From NCBI GenBank assembly GCA_002790635.1, contig PFVN01000005.1, positions 1 through 7,404 of the forward strand: DNA of 7,404 nt. The letters run 5' to 3'. The notes under the pieces are model-generated. The model was not told the origin of the DNA. It did no database searches and worked only from the letters and a program-made list of their open reading frames with translations. Both the position numbers and the translations under genes were made by a program. The stretch is from Candidatus Moranbacteria bacterium CG_4_9_14_3_um_filter_42_9 (lineage in GTDB: Bacteria > Patescibacteriota > Minisyncoccia > Moranbacterales > UBA2206). Below, piece after piece: positions 1 through 5,520 of the stretch (positions within the stretch are counted from its first letter, which is position 1; each line of letters starts with the position of its first letter).

Positions 1-206
1 CCTGTGAATTTAATAGAAATTCCCAATAATCCCTGAATGAAAGGAGAAAGGGTGAGAATCGGAACAGTAGCAACGAGAGAAATATAAAATTTCCTTTTGA
101 AATTCTCAAGAGAATGCCCGGCGTGCTTATTGAATCCGCCTTGCTGGCTATGATCAGTGTCTTTGCCGTGCTCCATCCCAGCCATATTATGCATAGAATG
201 GTTCAT
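1..206 (-). CDS. copB: CopB-like metal P-type ATPase, N-terminal fragment (runs off left edge)
   Basis: Sixty-eight codons are visible before the window ends. The start is a His/Met-rich cytoplasmic tail (MNHSMHNMAGMEHGKD...; His at 3, 6, 13, 19, 28, 31; Met at 1, 5, 8, 11). Then comes the typical entry into the first helix of P1B ATPases: ENFKRKFYISLVATVPILTL (34-53), then S-P-F-I-Q and the start of the next loop. A His-rich N-terminus in place of a CxxC metal-binding domain is the mark of CopB-type transporters, which handle copper or silver. No catalytic motif is inside the window, so the family rests on this N-terminal pattern. It is probably the first gene of its own unit. Confidence 0.72.
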   Translation of the reverse strand, partial: MNHSMHNMAGMEHGKDTDHSQQGGFNKHAGHSLENFKRKFYISLVATVPILTLSPFIQGLLGISIKFT

Positions 207-233
207 CTATTCGTGGTTGTGATTATGTTCCAT
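207..233 (-). CDS. His-rich eight-codon leader ORF (MEHNHNHE)
   Basis: ATG at 233 opens a frame of eight codons with three His in five residues, ending in TAG that directly abuts the ATG of the CopB-like gene in the same frame. A weak AGAG lies about six bases upstream of this ATG, while the ATG at 206 has no ribosome binding site. Two readings fit: a leader peptide with stop-start coupling, or an amber mutation in what was the natural His-rich N-terminus of the ATPase. Real translation is unproven. Confidence 0.4.
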   Translation of the reverse strand: MEHNHNHE

Positions 234-249
234 ATTTTTCTCTAATCTC

Positions 250-278
250 AGTATAGTATTTTTTTGCTAGCCTTACCA
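250..278 (-). promoter_or_regulatory. Candidate promoter for the CopB-like gene
   Basis: Minus-strand TATACT (250-255) matches five of six bases of a -10 box. TGGTAA (273-278) is a poor -35 at 17 bases, so an activator may be needed. The spacer holds GCTAGC and a run of seven A. The start would be near 243, only about ten bases before the His-rich leader ORF. It directly follows the previous terminator, which supports a separate unit. Confidence 0.45.
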
Positions 279-304
279 GACTGAAGTGGAACGAAAAAGA
301 CGAC

Positions 305-346
305 AAAAAAACATCCTCACTGCTAATTTGAGTTTAGAGGAAGATG
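305..346 (-). terminator. Probable intrinsic terminator after DUF302
   Basis: On the minus strand CATCTTCCTC (346-337) can pair with GAGGATG (318-312), with a three-base bulge and a large loop (or an inner CTCA/TGAG hairpin), followed by seven T (311-305). It starts eight bases after the DUF302 stop. The imperfect stem lowers certainty. Confidence 0.55.
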
Positions 347-353
347 ACTTCAC

Positions 354-737
354 TTAAATGCTATCTACCGATCTCTTCAGCTTCTCCTCAATCTCCTTTG
401 CAATCGGAGCCAGGTCTGAATTTTCCACCATACCCATTGCGACAGTCGGTAAAATAGCCGACACATAAGTCTTACCTCTGTCTTCGTAGACAACCACATT
501 GCATGGAAGGAGAAGCCCTACTTCTTTATCAATTTGAAGCACTTTATATGCGGAGGCTGGCAGGCAGGCACCGAGAATAACGTAATTTTCAAAATCAGCA
601 TCCAGTTTTTTCCTGAATGTCTCTTTGGCGTTTATCTCGGTTATTATGCCAAACCCTTCTTTCGCCAATTCTTCTCTCGCCTTCTTTTCAGCTTCAGCAA
701 AAGATAAGCTGACTTGTTTTTTATAACCATATATCAT
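354..737 (-). CDS. DUF302 family protein (127 aa)
   Basis: A complete small cytoplasmic-looking protein of the DUF302 fold. The family pattern is clear: an amphipathic helix ending KEGFGIITEI (26-35), a short segment KETFRKKLD, then ILGACLP (54-60) and GLLLPCNVVVYED (74-86), and the final TVAMGM (98-103). Cys58 and Cys79 are the positions most likely to be reactive. DUF302 has no established biochemical function; such genes are often found beside metal and sulfur redox genes. There is no signal peptide. This is the only gene in the window with a good ribosome binding site, AAGG five bases before the ATG. It follows the Met-rich gene by 12 bases and is closed by a hairpin terminator. A fragment of a second copy lies at 2248-2325. 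Confidence 0.92.
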   Translation of the reverse strand: MIYGYKKQVSLSFAEAEKKAREELAKEGFGIITEINAKETFRKKLDADFENYVILGACLPASAYKVLQIDKEVGLLLPCNVVVYEDRGKTYVSAILPTVAMGMVENSDLAPIAKEIEEKLKRSVDSI

Positions 738-741
738 AATA

Positions 742-745
742 GCCT
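742..745 (-). promoter_or_regulatory. Ribosome binding site of the DUF302 gene
   Basis: Minus-strand AAGG lies five bases upstream of the ATG at 737. It is notable because all other starts in the window lack a comparable sequence. Confidence 0.6.
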
Positions 746-749
746 TGTT

Positions 750-1445
750 TTAGTCCAAATCCTTTTTCATTTTATCAAATTCTTCCTTGGATATTTCCCC
801 CTTAGCATAGCGTTCCCTGAGAATGTCTGAAGGCGTTTTTGATTGACTGTGTGTTCCGTGAGACTGGCTCATCATAAGCCATCTTACCAAAGCCACGATG
901 CCAGCGATAATTAAAATCCAAAAAATGAGCATGAAGATTCCACCAAATAAACCAGAACCTAAGCCCATCGGATTATTGCCGTAACCCCACATCATAGAAT
1001 TATTGTTATTTTTATTAAGTCCCGTGGGAGACGACCACCCTCCCATCATCGGCATGAAATTGAAGCCTTGGGGATACGGAGCAGAAGTGTCGCAATTGCT
1101 ACCTCGCTTACCCCAAGCCGTATGCATTTGTTCTTCCCCCTGTTCTCCCATCATTGATTTCATCATTCCATTCATTGCGATATGCCTCGAAGTATCTCCT
1201 ATGGATTGTCCCATAAAATACTCGCCAATTTTCTCAAAATCCGCATCATTTAGTTGCGAACAGGTAACTGTTTTATTGCTCAGGTTGTCCAAAAGCTGCT
1301 TGCCTTCTTGTTCTTCTTGTTGCTGACTTTGTATGGCAGTGTTATCGGGAGACGAATTGAAAAAACCCATCATGCCTTGAGCAGAAACATCTGACGAAAC
1401 CGCCAAAAAAACAAGAACTATAATTAAAAATAATGTCTTTTTCAT
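750..1445 (-). CDS. Met-rich secreted/membrane protein with C-terminal SHOCT domain
   Basis: The 231-aa protein has a signal peptide (1-22, MKKTLFL...VSA|QG). Next is a conserved helical region (58-118) with T-C62-S, IGEYFMGQSIG, MNGMMKSMMGEQGEEQMH and C118. It is followed by a Gly/Asn/Met-rich stretch (MPMMGGW, MMWGYGNNPMG), one transmembrane helix (about 168-190) and a SHOCT-type tail (about 204-231: DILRERYAKGEISKEEFDKMKKDL). Dense Met and His outside the membrane suit Cu(I)/Ag(I) binding, as in other Met-rich copper proteins; that role is inferred. I chose the ATG at 1445 over an in-frame TTG at 1457 because it gives a normal signal peptide; neither has a Shine-Dalgarno. It precedes the DUF302 gene by 12 bases. 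Confidence 0.85.
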   Translation of the reverse strand: MKKTLFLIIVLVFLAVSSDVSAQGMMGFFNSSPDNTAIQSQQQEEQEGKQLLDNLSNKTVTCSQLNDADFEKIGEYFMGQSIGDTSRHIAMNGMMKSMMGEQGEEQMHTAWGKRGSNCDTSAPYPQGFNFMPMMGGWSSPTGLNKNNNNSMMWGYGNNPMGLGSGLFGGIFMLIFWILIIAGIVALVRWLMMSQSHGTHSQSKTPSDILRERYAKGEISKEEFDKMKKDLD

Positions 1446-1460
1446 AGGGATACACAAGTA

Positions 1461-1491
1461 ATAATACTGCCGGAGCGAAGATATATTGCAA
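1461..1491 (-). promoter_or_regulatory. Candidate promoter of the Met-rich/DUF302 unit
   Basis: On the minus strand TTGCAA (1486-1491) and TATTAT (1461-1466) resemble -35 and -10 boxes, 19 bases apart. The start would fall near 1454, leaving a leader of about ten bases before the ATG at 1445. A 19-base spacer is typical of MerR/CueR-type metal-activated promoters, but I see no convincing dyad in it. The region is AT-rich, so chance matches are likely; support is mainly its position just after a terminator. Confidence 0.3.
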
Positions 1492-1506
1492 ATTAGTAAA
1501 TATATT

Positions 1507-1533
1507 AAACAAAAACACCCATTTATTGGGCGT
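1507..1533 (-). terminator. Rho-independent terminator of the main operon
   Basis: Read on the minus strand, ACGCCCA (1533-1527), a five-base loop ATAAA, then TGGGTGT, followed by a T-rich run (TTTTTGTTT). The stem has seven pairs including one G-T wobble. It starts 24 bases after the stop of the 226-aa gene and separates it from the Met-rich gene. Confidence 0.8.
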
Positions 1534-1556
1534 TCCTATATGTTTCGTAGTTTCTA

Positions 1557-2237
1557 TTATATATTGTCCTTTTTATAAATGGCTAAATATAATAAATGGG
1601 TTTGATTTAAAAGAGATTTTATTAGTTCAATATCAACCTTTTCTGTCTTTTGTATGCACAGTATGCAACAAATCCCGGTGCTCCTATAGTCACTTTCTAC
1701 AATTAAAATGTCACTCTTATCATAATTTCCATTTTCTAATATAGCCAAGTTTGACACTTTAGTTTTCATACTTTCTCCACTCTTGGAAAAATAGAATTCT
1801 TTCAAGGTTCTCCCGTCTTTTATGTCAATGAATCTTAGAAATCCTTTCCTGGACTTGGCCACAGAAACGATTATGTTGGAAAGCAGATTATCAAAAATTT
1901 CTTCCTTTTTAATTTCTGAGTTGCCCTGCAAAAATAATCTTCCAAATCTTTTGAAAATCTCAATGATGTTATTTGTCTCTCCGATATACTTATACGAATA
2001 GACCAATCTTTTTTCCGCCCGTGTCTTTTCATCGTTAATGTTTTCCATTTTTCTAAGATAAAATCTGTAAAATAAGTATCCAATAGTCATTTCCACAAAA
2101 AGGAACAGTGATTCAGCACTTTTTTCAGGTATAAAAAAATGCCCCTCAATAATATGGGGTGTCATTACTACTAACAATCCTAAAATCCCAAACAGAGCAT
2201 AAAACGCTATGCGAATTTTGATCGCATCTTTCGTCAT
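1557..2237 (-). CDS. Two-TM protein with coiled linker and GAF-like soluble domain, function unknown
   Basis: I do not recognise this 226-aa protein. Two hydrophobic helices (about 9-27 and 42-60) are joined by a short loop, so both termini should be cytoplasmic. A charged helical segment (61-98, with KYIGETNNIIEIF) follows, reminiscent of the dimerisation linker in membrane sensors. The soluble half (about 110-226) alternates strands and helices in a GAF-like way and contains C190-C-I-L-C194, a possible thiol or metal site. There is no kinase, cyclase or DNA-binding domain. It is the last gene before a strong terminator, ten bases after the DUF302 remnant, so it belongs to the copper/thiol operon by position. 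A redox or metal sensor is one guess. Confidence 0.72.
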   Translation of the reverse strand: MTKDAIKIRIAFYALFGILGLLVVMTPHIIEGHFFIPEKSAESLFLFVEMTIGYLFYRFYLRKMENINDEKTRAEKRLVYSYKYIGETNNIIEIFKRFGRLFLQGNSEIKKEEIFDNLLSNIIVSVAKSRKGFLRFIDIKDGRTLKEFYFSKSGESMKTKVSNLAILENGNYDKSDILIVESDYRSTGICCILCIQKTEKVDIELIKSLLNQTHLLYLAIYKKDNI

Positions 2238-2247
2238 AAATCAGCCA

Positions 2248-2325
2248 TTATTGTATTTTCTCGGACAATAAATGTCTTTCTTCTCCAAGTCCTTCTTTAG
2301 CCAATTCTTCTCTGACTTTTTCCAT
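2248..2325 (-). pseudogene. Remnant of a DUF302 gene (25 codons)
   Basis: A 25-codon frame begins with ATG four bases after the stop of the DsbA-like gene and encodes MEKVREELAKEGLGEERH and a few more residues before TAA. The segment EKVREELAKEGLG matches residues 17-30 of the intact DUF302 protein at 354-737 (EKKAREELAKEGFG). The DNA of 2291-2313 agrees with 655-677 at 22 of 23 bases. Similarity stops abruptly after the Gly, where the conserved DUF302 strand should follow. I read it as the helix 1 piece left after deletion of a second DUF302 copy. It could alternatively be a small coupled ORF that is still translated, ending ten bases before the next gene. Confidence 0.55.
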
Positions 2326-2329
2326 AGTT

Positions 2330-3367
2330 TTACGTGCCACAGGAGGGTGTGCCAGCGCTTGGACTGGCCGCTGCAGACGATCCGGTGCCGAACCCGGGCG
2401 TTGGCGTATCCGCTGACAAAGTTGCCTTACACTCTTCCGGCTGATTGGTAAATCCTGAACAAATTGTTTTCATTAAACTGGCTGAATCACGACCTGCGTT
2501 CAGAGTTTGACCATTTACAATCAAAGTTGGAGACCCCTTAACGCCATATTTATCATTCAATTCTTTATCGATATTGAATGGGGAAGTTTGTCCGCTGGCA
2601 CTGAAATTCTCGGTTAATTTAAACTGCTTATCGGTAGACGAAATGCAAGCAGTAATTTTGGCCTTGTTAATTTTAGTACTGGTGGCACACTTGGCAAAAT
2701 CGCCTTCTTTAGCAAAGCAACCCAAATAATCATTGAATTTATTTGGTTCTTCTTTTTGAATGCAATACTGATTCAAATTATCGTCAAACTCGGGTTTTCC
2801 ATGTAGCGTATAACTGACAAACCTGACTTTAAAGTTTATTTTTGAACCCATTTTTTCTACCACCGGTAAAATTCCCTTTTCTGCCTGGACGCCAAACGGA
2901 CAACGACTCATGACAAATAACTCAACTTCCGGAACATCTTTTTTTACCGTTGCTTCTGCGAACGCTTTAGCTCCACCCGGAGCTCCTGCCAAATCGCTTT
3001 TTTTATCCATATCAATTACTTGTGGGAAGAATTTTTTGCCATCTTCCGTAAGATAGGCCACAATATTTTGACTGCCAACCGCGATGTTCAATTTGTATAA
3101 ATTACCTTCCTTGGTAAAATCACTTAGTTTCAAGTCCGTACCGGGCGGAACCAAGTTTTCCTTAATAAATTTTTCCGCATTTTCCCTGATGGCTACAACA
3201 TCATTCTCGGCCGCTTTCTTTTTATAAGAATAGGCATAGCTCCCCAGGATCAATAGTATAAACATCACCACAAAGGCGATGTTTCCTTTGTTAGCCACAA
3301 TCCAACTTTTTTTTGGACTTTCTTCGCTTTGGTTCTCCGCTAGGTGGGGAATTGTTTGTTTCTCCAT
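2330..3367 (-). CDS. Membrane-anchored DsbA-family thioredoxin-like protein with C-terminal SCGT tail
   Basis: A 345-aa thiol-disulfide protein predicted to act outside the cytoplasm. There is an N-terminal helix (about 29-46), then a small alpha/beta domain (55-125) and a DsbA-like domain (about 145-305). The active-site strand is ELFVMSRCPFGVQAE: Cys156 is followed by P-F-G, so the CxxC motif is reduced to a single Cys (CxxG). The cis-Pro loop is G-V-K-G-S-P280-T. Extra cysteines at 202, 217, 227, 241, 303 and 313 could form structural disulfides. The end is a Gly/Ala/Pro/Ser/Thr linker (about 319-341) finishing in S-C-G-T. DNA encoding this tail is about 72% GC (2333-2400), far above its surroundings. 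The gene starts 69 bases after the cupredoxin gene with no Shine-Dalgarno. Remote similarity to GILT-type reductases is possible; I am confident only of the DsbA-like fold. Confidence 0.87.
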   Translation of the reverse strand: MEKQTIPHLAENQSEESPKKSWIVANKGNIAFVVMFILLILGSYAYSYKKKAAENDVVAIRENAEKFIKENLVPPGTDLKLSDFTKEGNLYKLNIAVGSQNIVAYLTEDGKKFFPQVIDMDKKSDLAGAPGGAKAFAEATVKKDVPEVELFVMSRCPFGVQAEKGILPVVEKMGSKINFKVRFVSYTLHGKPEFDDNLNQYCIQKEEPNKFNDYLGCFAKEGDFAKCATSTKINKAKITACISSTDKQFKLTENFSASGQTSPFNIDKELNDKYGVKGSPTLIVNGQTLNAGRDSASLMKTICSGFTNQPEECKATLSADTPTPGFGTGSSAAASPSAGTPSCGT

Positions 3368-3436
3368 TCTACTTTTTATTATTAATTTACTTATAAAATT
3401 AGTTAGCTCCCTGAATGGCCTGAATTGCCAAAGTAG

Positions 3437-3991
3437 CTACACAATCGTAATCTCTCCCTTCATCTGGTTATGACCTTCCCCACAGGGAGTATCACAAAGA
3501 AACGTAAAGGTTCCCCGCTTTGAGGCCATGAATTGCACAACAGCTCCATCCTCGGGTATATCCTGTTTCACATCAAGATCGGGAATGGAAATTGAATGCG
3601 TCACATCCGTATTATGCATAATTAGAATCACCTTTTCCCCATAATTGGCCGCTATTTTTGCCGGAACCCACTCCCATTGCCTGACTCCCATATGAACAGT
3701 TCGCTGCGCTAAACCGTCAATCTTTTCCGCCACGGGAGAAGGAAATGGCGAAACTGCTTGCAATGAATCATTGGACCAATCAGAGTAATCCTGATTGCCT
3801 ATCTGGCCATTTTTAGTCTCATCTTTCTGTGATTCTGTGTCCGGTTCTTTCGTAGGCGATTGCTGATAAATTGCCAAAGGAGCCGCTGGCTGAGCTTTAT
3901 TATATTTCTTCGTATTCGCACTGGTATTATATACTACCCAGATTATACCTCCTAAAATTAATAGTGGAATGATTATGATAATTTTTTTCAT
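3437..3991 (-). CDS. Membrane-anchored cupredoxin with complete CuA-type site
   Basis: The 184-aa protein has one N-terminal helix (about 3-20), a low-complexity linker rich in Pro/Gln/Asp/Ser (31-90), and a cupredoxin domain (about 97-184). The domain carries every ligand of a binuclear CuA centre: His132 (in DVTHSISIPDL) and C166-D-T-P-C170-G-E-G-H174-N-Q-M177, that is CxxxCxxxHxxM as in cytochrome oxidase subunit II and nitrous oxide reductase. Residues 105-110, QWEWVP, recall the QWYW aromatic patch where subunit II accepts electrons. The two-helix hairpin of subunit II is absent and no subunit I gene is present. The domain should lie outside the membrane. It starts 13 bases after the redoxin gene and ends in TAG, the only intact gene here with that stop. 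Fold and ligands are clear; function (electron transfer, copper storage or resistance) is open. Confidence 0.9.
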   Translation of the reverse strand: MKKIIIIIPLLILGGIIWVVYNTSANTKKYNKAQPAAPLAIYQQSPTKEPDTESQKDETKNGQIGNQDYSDWSNDSLQAVSPFPSPVAEKIDGLAQRTVHMGVRQWEWVPAKIAANYGEKVILIMHNTDVTHSISIPDLDVKQDIPEDGAVVQFMASKRGTFTFLCDTPCGEGHNQMKGEITIV

Positions 3992-4004
3992 CTTTTCAGA
4001 AGAA

Positions 4005-4643
4005 TTATTTTAACTTTTCTATTTCTGAATAAATAGTTCCGTTGTTTATCGCCATTCTTGGATCATCCAGGACATATCTTATTGTGCCGTCTTTGTCGAT
4101 AATCACATAGGTGTGTCCAGGAAGATTTCCCGAGTGCATTGAGGAGGAAGCGCTAAGCATCTGGAAATCTCTTGAGGCTTTCTTTTCATTGTCAAATAGA
4201 GCTTTCACATTCCCCATCTCCGGCATCTTTTCGATGGCCTTTTGCCAGCTTTCTTTTGTGTCCACCACTACCGAAAAAACTGCCACGTCAGCCTGGTCAA
4301 ATCTTTTGTCTTTGGGAAATTCCAGCATCTGGTTCCAGCAAGCCGGATAACAGATCAGACCCTCATTAAAGAAAAACACCACTCTTTTCCCTTTCAAGCT
4401 TTCGTTATTATAGACATTGCCGCTCCGGTCAGTTAAGGAAAAGGCTGGCGCCGGTTTGCCGACTAAAGATTTGAAAAGGTCATCCGCAGTACTTCCGTCT
4501 TTGGCACCGGCCTTGGAGCTAGTGCCTCCTTCGCCTTGTTTACCGAATTTTTCTACGCCAAAACCAACGACCATAATCGTTAAGAGCGCTATTATGATTA
4601 CAGTTGAGACATTATAGCGTTTGCCAATATTATTTTTGCTCAT
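4005..4643 (-). CDS. Membrane-anchored redoxin with CxxxC site (AhpC/TSA-like, possibly Sco-like in role)
   Basis: A 212-aa thioredoxin-fold protein. One N-terminal helix (about 12-29) anchors it, with a Gly/Ser/Lys linker to residue 55. The redoxin domain runs from 58 (VGKPAPAFSL) to 212. The active-site strand reads FFNEGLICYPACWNQ (91-105). Cys98 and Cys102 form a CxxxC pair, and the usual Pro/Thr of a peroxiredoxin peroxidatic site are absent. The conserved end of the fold is L-P-G-H-T-Y-V-I-I-D-K-D-G (174-186), with His177 next to the core strand. CxxxC plus a distal His is also the copper site of Sco proteins, which load CuA, but the overall sequence looks more like AhpC/TSA than Sco. 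Its ATG lies inside the ccdA gene (14-base overlap), and the cupredoxin gene follows after 13 bases. Thiol redox partner or copper loader are both possible. Confidence 0.83.
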   Translation of the reverse strand: MSKNNIGKRYNVSTVIIIALLTIMVVGFGVEKFGKQGEGGTSSKAGAKDGSTADDLFKSLVGKPAPAFSLTDRSGNVYNNESLKGKRVVFFFNEGLICYPACWNQMLEFPKDKRFDQADVAVFSVVVDTKESWQKAIEKMPEMGNVKALFDNEKKASRDFQMLSASSSMHSGNLPGHTYVIIDKDGTIRYVLDDPRMAINNGTIYSEIEKLK

Positions 4644-5502
4644 CGTTTCTAAAATAATTAATTAACTTAATGATGGCTCTTATGCTGTAGAAAATAAAAA
4701 TGGCGAGTAAAACAGCCCAGATAAACGAAGGGATTGGCGTGATCACGGACAGTATAGCTTTTTGCATTTTGGCAAAGTAAATATTGATGGTAACCTGATA
4801 ATCGGCATGCACCGCCAACTTGTTCATGAAAGAGTAATAGATTATCACCAGTCCCATAACAAGAAACATCAGTCCGGAAACAAGTTCTGATATCGTGAGA
4901 CTAACAGTTTTTATTCCTAAATTTAAAGTTATAGATTTGCGAAAATTCATCATCTTTTTGGTAATCTCTGTTTTGTCTAAGAACATAGCAATCAAAAACA
5001 ACGGAGCTACCATACCCAAAACATACATAAGAGTATAAATAACGCCCCAAAATATTGATCCCGGAAGAACGGCTAGGGCCATTACCCCGGCCAGCACCGG
5101 TGCGCAACAAGTCGTTGCCACGCCGGAAAAAATACCTAAGGCGTAAATTGATCCGGCGTTGTGTTTTTTCAACGTCGGATGAAGAGACCAGGGCAGAGAA
5201 AAAGTTTTTTTGGTCAGGATTAGTATTCCCAACACAAACAAAAATCCACCACCCATTAAAAAAATGACATTGTGATATTGCTTGAAAAATTGCGCCAAAG
5301 CGGAAAATCCCAAGCCAATCGGCAAAAATACCGTTAAAATCCCCAGGAAAAATAGAAAGGTCATAGCAACTGCCTTATATTTCTCTCGGAAAATAGATCC
5401 GAGATATGACGGCAGAAGAACTGATATGCAACAAGGCGCGAAAAGCGCCGCCATGCCGGCTACAAACGCGGTAATAAGTGAAGCGACGATTAATACGTCC
5501 AT
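4630..5502 (-). CDS. ccdA: CcdA/DsbD-type transmembrane thiol-disulfide electron carrier
   Basis: Members of this family carry reducing equivalents from cytoplasmic thioredoxin through the membrane to extracytoplasmic thioredoxin-fold proteins. The 290-aa protein is almost entirely hydrophobic. Helices are at roughly 4-26, 43-65, 75-97, 117-140, 149-171, 205-227 and 256-280. The two family cysteines sit in equivalent places in helices 1 and 4: A-P-C-C (22-25, followed by LLPSYLG, as in the usual PCxxPLxPxYLG) and T-T-C-C-A-P-V (130-136, as in WTPCxGPV). Both sites carry a Cys-Cys doublet where one Cys is usual. The gene starts 18 AT-rich bases after the 333-aa gene and its last 14 bases overlap the redoxin gene, implying translational coupling. 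Its likely partners are the anchored redoxin and DsbA-like protein downstream. The C-terminal helices beyond 180 are less conserved with CcdA. Confidence 0.85.
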   Translation of the reverse strand: MDVLIVASLITAFVAGMAALFAPCCISVLLPSYLGSIFREKYKAVAMTFLFFLGILTVFLPIGLGFSALAQFFKQYHNVIFLMGGGFLFVLGILILTKKTFSLPWSLHPTLKKHNAGSIYALGIFSGVATTCCAPVLAGVMALAVLPGSIFWGVIYTLMYVLGMVAPLFLIAMFLDKTEITKKMMNFRKSITLNLGIKTVSLTISELVSGLMFLVMGLVIIYYSFMNKLAVHADYQVTINIYFAKMQKAILSVITPIPSFIWAVLLAIFIFYSIRAIIKLINYFRNDEQK

Positions 5503-5520
5503 AATAATTTTATTTAGTAT

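Noticed and set aside
1003..1326. 107-codon open frame on the plus strand
   Set aside because: Antisense to the Met-rich gene; its Cys/Ser/Ile-rich translation mirrors Met/Glu/Gln codons of the real gene, with no family resemblance.
1446..1457. TTG at 1457 as the start of the Met-rich gene
   Set aside because: The ATG four codons in gives a standard MKK signal peptide; the TTG has no ribosome binding site and adds unusual residues before it.
3408..3429. Near-tandem repeat CTGAATGGC / CTGAATTGC
   Set aside because: Only two imperfect nine-base units with no stem or T-tract; not a terminator or operator I can support.
3380..3446. Out-of-frame stretch reading DCVATLAIQAIQGAN then stop after the cupredoxin end
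   Set aside because: It looks protein-like but is only a few codons, overlaps the cupredoxin end in another frame, and has no start; probably chance.
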